A stretch of DNA of 10,329 nt, from positions 1 to 10,329 of the forward strand of contig DAOVQH010000064.1 in assembly GCA_030628755.1 (NCBI GenBank), in the 5' to 3' direction. Position 1 is the stretch's first letter; each line of letters starts with the position of its first letter. The notes beneath the pieces are model-generated. The model saw nothing but the letters and a program-made list of their open reading frames with translations, made no database searches and was not told the origin of the DNA. Shown one piece after another: positions 1 to 8,485 of the stretch. This stretch comes from Candidatus Cloacimonadota bacterium. Lineage in GTDB: Bacteria; Cloacimonadota; Cloacimonadia; Cloacimonadales; TCS61. Made by a program: the position numbers and the translations under genes.

Positions 1-3000
1 ATACCTTTGGCATAAAGAATGTCATGCGGGTCGAGTGGTCCACTGGAAAGAGCATCACCATTTTCTACGATATCTCCCTCGTGAACAATAATTCTTTTTC
101 CGGGTGGGATAATATATTTCTTTGCTGTTCCGTCTTCTGCTTTTACAAAAATAACACGACCGGATTTAGTTAAGTCACCGATTGTGACTCTCCCAGCAAT
201 TTCCGATAGGATAGCTTTATCTTTTGGTATTCTAGCTTCGAACAGGTCTTGAACCCGAGGAAGACCTCCAGTGATATCACCTTGTTTAACTGTAATTCGG
301 GAAGATTTTCCTAGAATATCACCTGGATATACATATACTCCATCGTCAATTTCTACATTCAGTCCGGTTGGGATAGGTACAAGCACTTCCTTTCCTTTTT
401 CGGGAGTAATCTTGAACTGGGCTTGTAGCTTACGATCTTTTGAATCGATAATAGTTATTTCACGTGAACCAATTAATTCATTAAATTCTTCTTTATAAGT
501 TACACTTTTTATAAAGTGTTCAAATTTAAGTTTGCCCTTTGCAGTTGCAATAAGCGGATTATTATAATGATCCCAACTAAGTAGTTTTGTGCTCTTAACA
601 ACCTTCTGATTGTTTCGGACAAAAATTGTTGCAGCATATTCGACTTTATAATTTTCAAGTTCTATCTTATCTTTTTCATCAAGGATTTTTATACGACCGA
701 GGTGACTGATGGATACAAGCTCATTAGAACGATTGGTTACTGTATTCATTTTCTCGAATTTGATAATACCATCTGAATTTGCAACCACTTCAGCCATGTC
801 AACATCAGTGCTGACAGTTCCTCCAATATGGAATGTTCGGAGAGTTAATTGTGTACCGGGCTCACCAATACTTTGAGCTGCAATTATTCCAACGGGTTCA
901 CCAACTGTAATGGGTTTATTGGTGCCAAGATTCCTGCCGTAACATTTTGCACAGACGCCGTTTTCCGTTTCACAGGTCAATACAGATCTGATTTTAACAG
1001 TGTTTATACCATGGTCCTGGATGGTTTGCGCCATTTTATTGGTTATCTCGGAATTAACTTCAACAATGACTTTATCAGTTACAGGATCAATGATATCTTC
1101 TGCAGTTGTACGACCTTTAATTCTTTCAGAGAGAGATTCAACAATTTCCAGTCCCTCTTTAAGAGCGGAAACTTCGAGACCTTCGATTGTACCACAATCT
1201 TCCTCATTGATTACTGCATTCTGAGCCACATCAACCAATCTTCTGGTTAAGTAACCTGCATCTGCAGTTTTCAAAGCTGTATCTGCAAGACCTTTACGTG
1301 CTCCGTGGGTGGAGATAAAATATTCGAGTACTGTAAGACCTTCTTTAAAGTTGGATTTAATGGGAGTTTCGATAACTTCTGCGGTACCTTCAGCAAGACT
1401 TCGAGATGGTTTATCCATCAATCCACGCATTGCTCCCAGTTGTTTAATCTGGTCTTTTCCACCACGAGCTCCAGAAATATACATCATGTTAATGGAGTTG
1501 AAACCACCCTGATCTTTTTCAAGTTCTTCCATCAGTAAATCGGTAACATTTTCTGTAGTTAGTTTCCATTTGTCTATCACACGGTTGTATCTTTCTGTTT
1601 CAGTGATTTCACCATTCAGGTAACTATTGATTATTTTTTGTACTTCTTTTTCAGTTTCAGCAATGTATTTATTCTTTTCTTTAGGTGAGATAACATCACT
1701 AGCACTAAAGGTAATTCCAGCCTTGGTAGCATATTTAAAACCAATGTCCTTAATATCATCCAGAAATATTGCTGTCCTTGCCTGACCTACTGTTTCAAAG
1801 CATTCCATAGAAAGATCGTTCAATTTTCCTTTGGTGAACGTATAGTTCTTAAATGGAATTTCCTTTGGTAATATCTGATTGAATATCACACGACCGATGG
1901 TGGTAGTAATTAGTTTTCCTTCTATTAGAACTTTAATCCAAGTATGAATAGTAAGTTTAGCATTCTTACTAATATTTCCTTTTTGGTTATAAATTTGTTC
2001 CTCTTGCTCATAAGCAAGAAGTAATTCTTCAGGAGAACTGAAATGTCTGAGCTTGGTCTCATCTTCAGGTTTTTTTTCCCTAAGAAAGGTAAGGTAATAA
2101 TTACCAAGTACAATATCCTGATTAGTTACCATTGCCAATTTGCCATTAGCAGGTAACAGAAGATTCCTGGAGGAAAGCATCAATACCCGGGCTTCCATCT
2201 GAGCTTCATGCGACAATGGTATATGAACTGCCATTTGGTCACCATCAAAGTCGGCATTGTATGGAATACAAACTAGGGGATGAAGTTCGATAGCTTTACC
2301 TTCAGTAAGCACAGGCATAAAGGCTTGAATTCCATGTTTATGCAAAGTAGGTGCTCTGTTCAGAAGAACCGGATAATCTTTGATAATTTCTTCCAGGATT
2401 TTCCAAATTTCAGGACGTTGTTTTTCAATCAATTTTTTTGCACTTTTTGCTTTTTCAACTTCTCCAAGTTTTTCCAGTTTTTCAATAATAAACGGTTTGA
2501 AAAGTTCAATTGCCATCTCTTTTGGTAAACCACATTGGTGGAGTTTCAAATCCGGTCCGACTATAATAACTGAGCGACCAGAGTAATCTACACGTTTACC
2601 GAGTAGATTTTGACGGAATCGACCTGTTTTTCCCTTGAGTTGATCAGCAAGAGCTTTGAGAGGTCTGTTCCCTCTACCCTTAACAGGTCTGGATTTTCTG
2701 GAATTATCTATCAGTGCATCAATAGCTTCCTGCAGCATTCTTTTTTCATTTCTCAGGATTACTTCAGGAGCATTAATGTCAAGTAACCCTCGCAGACGAT
2801 TGTTTCTGGTGATAACTCTACGATAAAGCTCATTGAAATCTGCGGTTGCAAACCTTCCACCTTCTAATTGTACAAGAGGTCTAAGCGTAGGGGGAAGAAC
2901 AGGAAGGACCTCAAGTATCATCCATTCGGGTTTATTACCGGATTTTCTGAACGCGTCAATAATCTTAAGGCGTTTAATAGCTTTCTGTTTTTTCTGGACA

Positions 3001-3620
3001 GAAGTTTCCATCTTGATGATAGTGCGAAGATTCATAGCTTCATCTTCAAGATTTATTTCTTCAAGAAGTGATTTTATTGCTTCTGCTCCCATCATTGCTA
3101 CAAAGTCTTCCCCAATCCTGTCACGAATTTCGTAGTATTCATCTACATCTAAGAGTTCTTGCTTTTCATAGTCGCTATCTCCCGGGTTAAGAACAATATA
3201 GGATTCGTAATATAATACACGTTCCAGTTTGGTAACAGGCATATCCAGAAGAGTACCAATAACACTTGGCATGCTTTTAACGAACCAGATATGAGCAATT
3301 GGAACAGACAGTTCGATATGACCCATCCTTGAACGACGCACCCGTGAAGATGTAATTTCTACGCCACAACGGTCACAAACAGTATTCTGGAAGCGTTTTT
3401 TCTTATATTTTCCGCAGCTGCATTCGTAATCTTTTTCAGGTCCGAAGATCCTCTCGCAGAAGAGACCGCCTTTTTCCGGTTTAAGGGTTCTATAGTTAAG
3501 AGTATCTGATTTTGTTACTTCTCCGTAACTCCATTCACGAATTGCATCCGGGGAAGCTATTTTTATTCTCACTTTATCGTAATTCTCTATTCTTTTATCA
3601 CGTTTTATTTCTCTAATCAC
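1..3620 (-). CDS. rpoC: DNA-directed RNA polymerase subunit beta' (N-terminal 1206 codons, truncated by window edge)
   Basis: This is the largest catalytic subunit of RNA polymerase, open without a stop from a GTG at 3620 to the window edge. The first zinc ribbon has Cys67, Cys69, Cys82 and Cys85. The Mg-binding motif NADFDGDQMA lies at 455-464, with Asp457, Asp459 and Asp461. A second zinc site is formed by Cys809, Cys883, Cys890 and Cys893. The bridge-helix region contains STHGARKGLADTALKTADAG. The trigger loop reads QLTLRTFHIGG with His931 (E. coli His936). After it comes a long insertion resembling SI3, then the conserved ITGGLPRVQDLFEAR. An in-frame TAA directly precedes the GTG, so no longer start is possible, and a GGAGG lies 7 nt upstream. 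It follows rpoB by 13 nt and is surely cotranscribed. The family is usually about 1400 residues, so roughly the last 200 are outside. The subunit identification is certain. Confidence 0.98.
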   Translation of the reverse strand, partial: MIREIKRDKRIENYDKVRIKIASPDAIREWSYGEVTKSDTLNYRTLKPEKGGLFCERIFGPEKDYECSCGKYKKKRFQNTVCDRCGVEITSSRVRRSRMGHIELSVPIAHIWFVKSMPSVIGTLLDMPVTKLERVLYYESYIVLNPGDSDYEKQELLDVDEYYEIRDRIGEDFVAMMGAEAIKSLLEEINLEDEAMNLRTIIKMETSVQKKQKAIKRLKIIDAFRKSGNKPEWMILEVLPVLPPTLRPLVQLEGGRFATADFNELYRRVITRNNRLRGLLDINAPEVILRNEKRMLQEAIDALIDNSRKSRPVKGRGNRPLKALADQLKGKTGRFRQNLLGKRVDYSGRSVIIVGPDLKLHQCGLPKEMAIELFKPFIIEKLEKLGEVEKAKSAKKLIEKQRPEIWKILEEIIKDYPVLLNRAPTLHKHGIQAFMPVLTEGKAIELHPLVCIPYNADFDGDQMAVHIPLSHEAQMEARVLMLSSRNLLLPANGKLAMVTNQDIVLGNYYLTFLREKKPEDETKLRHFSSPEELLLAYEQEEQIYNQKGNISKNAKLTIHTWIKVLIEGKLITTTIGRVIFNQILPKEIPFKNYTFTKGKLNDLSMECFETVGQARTAIFLDDIKDIGFKYATKAGITFSASDVISPKEKNKYIAETEKEVQKIINSYLNGEITETERYNRVIDKWKLTTENVTDLLMEELEKDQGGFNSINMMYISGARGGKDQIKQLGAMRGLMDKPSRSLAEGTAEVIETPIKSNFKEGLTVLEYFISTHGARKGLADTALKTADAGYLTRRLVDVAQNAVINEEDCGTIEGLEVSALKEGLEIVESLSERIKGRTTAEDIIDPVTDKVIVEVNSEITNKMAQTIQDHGINTVKIRSVLTCETENGVCAKCYGRNLGTNKPITVGEPVGIIAAQSIGEPGTQLTLRTFHIGGTVSTDVDMAEVVANSDGIIKFEKMNTVTNRSNELVSISHLGRIKILDEKDKIELENYKVEYAATIFVRNNQKVVKSTKLLSWDHYNNPLIATAKGKLKFEHFIKSVTYKEEFNELIGSREITIIDSKDRKLQAQFKITPEKGKEVLVPIPTGLNVEIDDGVYVYPGDILGKSSRITVKQGDITGGLPRVQDLFEARIPKDKAILSEIAGRVTIGDLTKSGRVIFVKAEDGTAKKYIIPPGKRIIVHEGDIVENGDALSSGPLDPHDILYAKG

Positions 3621-3627
3621 TTATAAA

Positions 3628-3632
3628 CCTCC
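3628..3632 (-). promoter_or_regulatory. Shine-Dalgarno of rpoC
   Basis: On the minus strand GGAGG lies 7 nt before the GTG at 3620 and just after the rpoB stop codon. It supports the GTG start. The intervening bases include TAA in the rpoC frame, which rules out an upstream start. Confidence 0.85.
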
Positions 3633-3633
3633 A

Positions 3634-6600
3634 TTAAGATTCCTTGGTTGCAAGAAATTCAATATTAAAGCAAAGTGACTTTAATTCACTGACAAGAACA
3701 TTAAATGATTCTGGTATTCCAGGTTTAGGAGGATTCTGTCCACTGGTTATTGCCTTAAATGCGTTTGTTCTTCCATCAACATCATCACTTTTTATGGTTA
3801 GCATTTCTTCAAGTAGTCGGGAAGCACCATAAGCTTCTAATGCCCAAACCTCCATTTCTCCTAATCTTTGACCACCATGTTGAGCTTTACCACCTAATGG
3901 TTGCTGGGTAATGAGAGAGTAAGGACCAGTTGATCGAGAGTGCATTTTATCTGCAACCAGGTGGTTGAGTTTAAGCATATACATTATACCAACTGTTACT
4001 CGTTCTTTAAAAGGCTCACCTATTTTACCATCATATAATACTTGCTTACCATCAAGAGGTAATTTGGCTTTTCTCATTTCTTTGTTTATATCATCTAATG
4101 TGGCACCGTCAAATACAGGTGTTTCAATATGATATCCCAGAACTTTTGCTGCCAATCCTAAATGAGTTTCCATGATCTGTCCGATATTCATACGTGAGGG
4201 TACACCGAGAGGATTAAGAATAATATCAACAGGTTCCCCATTTTCCATGAATGGCATATCCTCAATTTTACTGATCCTCGAGATGACACCCTTGTTTCCA
4301 TGGCGACCAGCCATTTTATCTCCAACAGCAATTTTACGTTTTTTAGCAATATAAACTTTTACCATTTTACGAACGCCATAAGGAAGTTCATCACCGTGTT
4401 TCAGGCGCTCCTGAACTTTCTTATATATGTTGTCACTTTCATCGGAAGCATTCTTAACTTTCAAGATAATATCATTATAAATCTGATGATTCTTTTTGAA
4501 GTCTTCCATAAGGTCATAATCCAGATTAAGTCGTTTGAAATTGATCTTTTTAAGGTCATTATTAGTAATCTTTTTTCCAGAAGGTACGAAGAACATGTTG
4601 GTTTTAGAATCAACTATATTTTTTGCTATTTGCCCAATAAGTGCATTTTCAAGTCTATTTTTAAGGAATTCATTGATTCTTTTTCTTCGTTCTGTACGTT
4701 CTTGTTTAATTCGATTGAGAACTTCCTGTTTTCTTTCCTGTTCTTCAAATTCATTTATATCTTCCAGACGTGAGAAGACTTTAACATCTATAACAACTCC
4801 TTCCATTCCTGGTTTGGCTTTTAGTGAACTGTTTGTGAAATCTCCAGCTCTGTCACCAAAGAGTGCTCGCATGAGATTTTCTTCAGGAGAGGGATCGATA
4901 TCAACATTTTTAGGAGTTATCTTTCCAACGATAATGTCACCAGATGTCACGATAGAACCAACCCTGATGATACCGGTTTTATCAAGATTTCTGAGTGATT
5001 TTGTAGGAACATTTGGAATATCATATGCCAGTTCTTCTTTTCCATTCTTCATGTTTCGAACAAGAACTTCATGCTCTTCGACGTAAATGGAAGTAAGAAT
5101 ATCTTCACGAGCTACTTTTTCGCTGAGAATAATTGCATCTTCATAGTTGTAACCATACCAGGGCATTAAGGCAACCAGCATATTTCTTCCTAATGCTAAT
5201 CTATCCTCTGTAATTGCAGGTCCATCAGAAATGATTTCACTTTTTTTAACTTTATCTCCTATCTTTACTTTCGGTCTCTGGTTGATAGATGTATCCTGGT
5301 TGGAGCGGGTAAACTTCTTGAGATAAACTCTGTTGGATATACCCAGGTCTAATATGCTTTCATCAGGATTTTCTCTTTCAATATCGATATATGAACTTGT
5401 TACCTTGGTTACCACTCCATTATAGGGTGCTATTGCTGCCGCACCACTATCAGCAGCTACAATTTTCTCCATCCCAGTTCCGATAATTGGAACTTCCGGG
5501 CTTACAAGAGGTACAGCCTGGCGCTGCATATTCGAACCCATCAAAGCACGATTGGCATCATCGTGTTCCAGGAATGGAATCAGAGATGCTGATGCGGAAA
5601 CGATCTGTTGTGGTGAAACATCCATATACTGAACTTCCTCTGGTTTTACCTGAAGAAATTCTCCTCGAGAACGCGCAAACACTAATTTGTCAGTGATCTT
5701 AAGGTTTTCATCATATTTAACATTTGCTTGGGCAATTATGTATTTTTCTTCTTTAAAAGCATCGAGGTATTCAACAGTAGATGTTATTTTCGCATTTTCA
5801 ATTTTTATATATGGAGTTTCTAAGAAACCAAGTTCGTTAACTCTGGCATACATTGCTGGTGACGATATCAAGCCAATGTTTGGACCTTCAGGAGTTTCGA
5901 TAGGGCAAATTCTTCCATAATGAGAATAGTGAACATCACGGACTTCAAATCCTGCTCTTTCTCTGGTTAAACCACCCGGTCCGAGTGCTGATAATCTTCG
6001 TTTGTGAGTAATAGCAGTAAGAGGATTGGTTTGCTCCATAAACTGGGAAAGCTGACCAGTTAAGAAAAATGACTGTACAACCGCAATTAAAGCGTTGCTA
6101 TTAATAAGGTCGTGAATAGTAACCTCGTCCGGATTAGCAATCGACATTCTTTCCGCCGCTGTTCTGGCAACACGGGAAAGTCCGATATTATATTGTTCAC
6201 TTAGAAGTTCACCAACTGTTCTAACTCTTCTATTGGCAAGGTGGTCAATATCATCAACTGTATCGTCATCTTTATATACTGCAATTAGTTTTTCAATAAT
6301 AGCAATAAAATCTTCTTTTGTAAGTATATGAATGGAAGGATCAATATTCAATCCTAACCTAGTATTCAATTTATAACGTCCAACTTTACCTAAATTGTAT
6401 CTTCTTTCATTGAAGAACATCCTGTTGAAAAGGTCGAGGGCTATATCATAGGAAGGTTCTTCACCCGGTCGAATCAGAGTGTATATCTTTTTAAGAGCTT
6501 GTTCCTGATCTGTGGTTTGATCTTTAGCAATAGTTTGCTCAAGTATTTTACGCGTAATCTCGAACTCTTCTTTTATTACTGTAATTGTCTTTATCCCGCC

Positions 6601-7425
6601 TTCAGTCATAACTTCAATTTCTTCTTTGCCTATTTCTATAGCAGCTTCATATATTACTTCTCCGGTTTCAGTATTGTAAACATCACTGAATAAAAATCTA
6701 CCGGAAGAATCACTTACTTTTAGATCTTCTTTTTCATAGAAATAGTTCCTCAGGTCTTCATTTGTGGAAAGCCCGATAGCTCTCAAAAGCACAGTAATAG
6801 GAAGTTTTCTTCGTTTATCTATCAGGACAAACATTGCGTCGTAACTGTCCATATTGAATTCCAACCAGGAACCATTGTATGGAATTAATTTTGCAGAATA
6901 GAGAATTTTACCGCTCGGGTGTTTTGTCTCTGAGTAAAATATTCCAGGAGATCTATGAAGTTGACTGATAATAACGCGTTCAGCACCATTGATAATGAAA
7001 GTTCCCCTATTGGTTATTAAAGGAATTTCACCAAGAAAAATATCCTGTTCGATAGTGCTTTTTACTCTTTTCTCACCAGTTTCTTTGAGGATCTCTTCAT
7101 CATATATGATAAGTCTCATTCTAGCTTTGATTGGAGCCTGGTAAGAAAGGTTACGTTCAATGCATTCGTCAGTAGTATATTTTTCTTTTAGAACAATATA
7201 ATCTATGTAATCAAGATGATAAATCCCTTTCTGATCCTCTAAAGGGAAAATTGAATTGAGAACAGCCTGCAAACCGATATCTTTTCTTTTTTGAGGATGA
7301 ATATCTTTCTGTAAAAAGTAGTTGTAAGAATCAATCTGCATAGACAGTAAATTAGGAACTTTTACAGATGGAAGATCAGACTGTTCCGCTTTTTTTCTTA
7401 TACGGGAATAACTTTTAATTTCCAA
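3634..7425 (-). CDS. rpoB: DNA-directed RNA polymerase subunit beta
   Basis: This is the second catalytic subunit of RNA polymerase, complete at 1263 residues (E. coli has 1342). The rifampicin pocket is at 455-481 with QLSQFMEQTNP and THKRRLSALGPGGL. The family-typical CPIETPEGPNIGLI follows. YNYEDA at about 759-764 gives Glu762/Asp763 (E. coli 813/814). GDKMAGRHGNKG gives active-site Lys1037 and Lys1045 (E. coli 1065/1073). A Lys/Glu-rich probable coiled-coil segment at about 865-1010 matches the insert after the beta flap seen in E. coli. The C-terminal clamp segment (GGKAQHGGQRLGEMEVWALEAYG) is intact. The start is TTG, with AAAGGAG 8 nt upstream. An in-frame TAA at 7447-7449 leaves no other usual start before Met29, which would remove conserved sequence. 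The rifampicin-pocket Asp516 of E. coli is Glu464 here. It sits 117 nt after rplL, past a hairpin, and 13 nt before rpoC. Confidence 0.99.
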   Translation of the reverse strand: MEIKSYSRIRKKAEQSDLPSVKVPNLLSMQIDSYNYFLQKDIHPQKRKDIGLQAVLNSIFPLEDQKGIYHLDYIDYIVLKEKYTTDECIERNLSYQAPIKARMRLIIYDEEILKETGEKRVKSTIEQDIFLGEIPLITNRGTFIINGAERVIISQLHRSPGIFYSETKHPSGKILYSAKLIPYNGSWLEFNMDSYDAMFVLIDKRRKLPITVLLRAIGLSTNEDLRNYFYEKEDLKVSDSSGRFLFSDVYNTETGEVIYEAAIEIGKEEIEVMTEGGIKTITVIKEEFEITRKILEQTIAKDQTTDQEQALKKIYTLIRPGEEPSYDIALDLFNRMFFNERRYNLGKVGRYKLNTRLGLNIDPSIHILTKEDFIAIIEKLIAVYKDDDTVDDIDHLANRRVRTVGELLSEQYNIGLSRVARTAAERMSIANPDEVTIHDLINSNALIAVVQSFFLTGQLSQFMEQTNPLTAITHKRRLSALGPGGLTRERAGFEVRDVHYSHYGRICPIETPEGPNIGLISSPAMYARVNELGFLETPYIKIENAKITSTVEYLDAFKEEKYIIAQANVKYDENLKITDKLVFARSRGEFLQVKPEEVQYMDVSPQQIVSASASLIPFLEHDDANRALMGSNMQRQAVPLVSPEVPIIGTGMEKIVAADSGAAAIAPYNGVVTKVTSSYIDIERENPDESILDLGISNRVYLKKFTRSNQDTSINQRPKVKIGDKVKKSEIISDGPAITEDRLALGRNMLVALMPWYGYNYEDAIILSEKVAREDILTSIYVEEHEVLVRNMKNGKEELAYDIPNVPTKSLRNLDKTGIIRVGSIVTSGDIIVGKITPKNVDIDPSPEENLMRALFGDRAGDFTNSSLKAKPGMEGVVIDVKVFSRLEDINEFEEQERKQEVLNRIKQERTERRKRINEFLKNRLENALIGQIAKNIVDSKTNMFFVPSGKKITNNDLKKINFKRLNLDYDLMEDFKKNHQIYNDIILKVKNASDESDNIYKKVQERLKHGDELPYGVRKMVKVYIAKKRKIAVGDKMAGRHGNKGVISRISKIEDMPFMENGEPVDIILNPLGVPSRMNIGQIMETHLGLAAKVLGYHIETPVFDGATLDDINKEMRKAKLPLDGKQVLYDGKIGEPFKERVTVGIMYMLKLNHLVADKMHSRSTGPYSLITQQPLGGKAQHGGQRLGEMEVWALEAYGASRLLEEMLTIKSDDVDGRTNAFKAITSGQNPPKPGIPESFNVLVSELKSLCFNIEFLATKES

Positions 7426-7433
7426 AAGTTTTA

Positions 7434-7440
7434 CTCCTTT
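7434..7440 (-). promoter_or_regulatory. Shine-Dalgarno that fixes the rpoB TTG start
   Basis: On the minus strand AAAGGAG is followed by an 8-nt spacer (TAAAACTT) and then TTG at 7425. No ATG or GTG is available in frame between the upstream TAA at 7447-7449 and this TTG, so this site decides the start. Confidence 0.85.
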
Positions 7441-7496
7441 TTTCTTTTAAAAGCGAAGTCATTTGCATAAAATTAACACTCTAATAAATAAGGTAA

Positions 7497-7526
7497 CGGA
7501 AGTGGGCAAAATTCTGCTCACTTCCG
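7497..7526 (-). terminator. rplL-rpoB intergenic hairpin (attenuator or processing site)
   Basis: The arms CGGAAGTG (7519-7526 as transcribed) and CACTTCCG (7497-7504) form a perfect 8-bp stem. Inside, after one A-C mismatch, the 14-nt loop can pair further as GCAG with UUGC around AAUU. The sequence transcribed next is UUACCUUAUUUAUUAG. This is U-rich but broken by A and C, so it is a poor match to a full intrinsic terminator. In E. coli the rplL-rpoB gap holds a partial terminator and an RNase III site that lower rpoBC expression relative to the ribosomal genes. The position and shape here suggest an equivalent role. The fold is visible by eye, but its function is inferred. Confidence 0.65.
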
Positions 7527-7542
7527 CATTAAAAAATATCAA

Positions 7543-7926
7543 TTACTTAACCTCTACTGATCCGCCGACTTCTTCAATCTTAGCTTTAACTGATTCAGCT
7601 TCCTCTTTTGGTACACCTTGAACAACTGGATTTGGAGCACCATCAACTAAATCTTTTGCTTCCTTTAATCCTAATTTGGTGATTGCGCGAACAACTTTGA
7701 TTACTTGAATCTTCTTTTCTCCTGAACCAGTCAAGATGACATCGAATTCTGTTTTTTCCTCAGCAGCTTCTCCACCGCCAGCAGGAGCAGCACCAGGTGC
7801 CGCTACAGCAACGGCAGCAGCAGCAGTAACACCAAAAAGTTCTTCTAATTCTTTTACCAGTTCGGAAAGTTCAATAACGCTCATCTCCTTAATGATATCA
7901 ATAACTTGTTGCTTCTTTTCAGCCAT
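7543..7926 (-). CDS. rplL: 50S ribosomal protein L7/L12
   Basis: This is the stalk protein that recruits and stimulates translational GTPases (EF-Tu, EF-G, IF2). It is bound in several copies to the C-terminus of L10. It has 127 residues, close to the family norm of about 120-128. The N-terminal dimerisation/L10-binding helices cover residues 1-32 and end in LVKELEELFGV. An Ala/Pro/Gly-rich hinge follows at about 34-54. The C-terminal domain contains EKKIQVIKVVRAITKLGLKE and ends in GGSVEVK. The frame stays open upstream of this start, with an in-frame ATG four codons earlier. That ATG overlaps the SD, and GGAGG lies 5 nt before the ATG at 7926, so the MAEKKQ start is right. It lies 22 nt after rplJ and 117 nt before rpoB. 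Confidence 0.98.
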   Translation of the reverse strand: MAEKKQQVIDIIKEMSVIELSELVKELEELFGVTAAAAVAVAAPGAAPAGGGEAAEEKTEFDVILTGSGEKKIQVIKVVRAITKLGLKEAKDLVDGAPNPVVQGVPKEEAESVKAKIEEVGGSVEVK

Positions 7927-7931
7927 TATAT

Positions 7932-7936
7932 CCTCC
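7932..7936 (-). promoter_or_regulatory. Shine-Dalgarno that fixes the rplL start
   Basis: On the minus strand GGAGG is followed by ATATA and then the ATG at 7926. It overlaps the earlier in-frame ATG, which therefore cannot use it. It settles the choice of MAEKK over an N-terminal extension that would run into rplJ. Confidence 0.85.
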
Positions 7937-7948
7937 ATTATATTTTTT

Positions 7949-8485
7949 TTAATTATTTTTTTGTTGCTTTTTTGCAATAGCATCAACTGCGAATATAAAT
8001 TTTCGCAGGATTCCCTGAAGTGTTCCAACTAATCCTACAACAGGTGCATTGAAACTTTGTAGAATCTTAGACATTAGAATATCCTTACTTGGAAGTTTAG
8101 CCAGTTGTTCAAGTTCGGAAGGTTCCATTATCCTTCCTGAAATGAGACCGATTTTGAAAGATGGGAACTCTTTGTCTTCCATTATATCTTTTTTAAATTT
8201 TGTCAGTTCCCGTGCAGGAGCTACTTCATCTTCCAGAGTTGCAGCGATTGCAGTTGGACCAACTAATTTTTGATCTAAATCAGAAATGCCAAGTTCATTG
8301 AGAGCAAGTTTTATAAAAGTATTCTTTGAGATAAAGTAATCAACACCGGCATTTCGGAACCTGTTGCGTAATTCATCTACTTCTTCAATATTAATACCTT
8401 TGTAATCAATTAGAACAATTGATTTTGCATTTTCAAGACGTTGTTTAATTTTCTTAACTTCTTCGATTTTATAAGGTTGTACCAT
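7949..8485 (-). CDS. rplJ: 50S ribosomal protein L10
   Basis: L10 anchors the L7/L12 stalk dimers to 23S rRNA beside L11. The protein has 178 residues, a little longer than E. coli L10 (165). The N-terminal rRNA-binding domain shows the family pattern: AKSIVLIDYKGINIEEVDELR (about 20-40), then the YFISKNTFIKLAL region, then LVGPTAIA. A C-terminal helix, LVGTLQGILRKFIFAVDAIA, is the expected docking site for L7/L12. The tail is Lys/Asn-rich. The ATG has AGGAG 7 nt upstream, overlapping the rplA stop codon, which suggests translational coupling with rplA. In many bacteria L10 with L12 represses translation through a long structured leader before rplJ, but only 10 nt separate rplA and rplJ here. 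Such control would have to act elsewhere or inside rplA. Confidence 0.98.
   Translation of the reverse strand: MVQPYKIEEVKKIKQRLENAKSIVLIDYKGINIEEVDELRNRFRNAGVDYFISKNTFIKLALNELGISDLDQKLVGPTAIAATLEDEVAPARELTKFKKDIMEDKEFPSFKIGLISGRIMEPSELEQLAKLPSKDILMSKILQSFNAPVVGLVGTLQGILRKFIFAVDAIAKKQQKNN

Noticed and set aside
1925..2113. Minus-strand 62-codon frame within rpoC
   Set aside because: It is out of frame with the continuous rpoC reading frame, which covers this stretch with conserved beta' sequence. I see no independent evidence for a nested gene.
4300..5086. Overlapping plus-strand open frames of 157 and 183 codons
   Set aside because: They lie wholly antisense to rpoB, in the region coding for conserved polymerase sequence. 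Their products are low-complexity Phe/Ser/Ile-rich, as expected of the reverse complement of Lys/Glu-rich codons.
7470..7515. Possible sigma-70-like promoter before rpoB (TTGCCC, 17 nt, TATTAG)
   Set aside because: Each box matches the consensus at only four of six positions, the first box lies inside the hairpin, and such matches are expected by chance in AT-rich sequence. Promoter consensus in this lineage is also unknown to me.
7927..8028. N-terminal extension of L7/L12 by 34 codons into rplJ
   Set aside because: The canonical MAEKK start has an ideal GGAGG at 5 nt. The extension overlaps rplJ and matches no family sequence.
7736..8032. Plus-strand open frame of 98 codons with an Ala/Ser-rich start
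   Set aside because: It is the antisense shadow of the rplL Ala-rich hinge and the rplJ 3' end. It has no known motif, and the strand is otherwise empty of genes.
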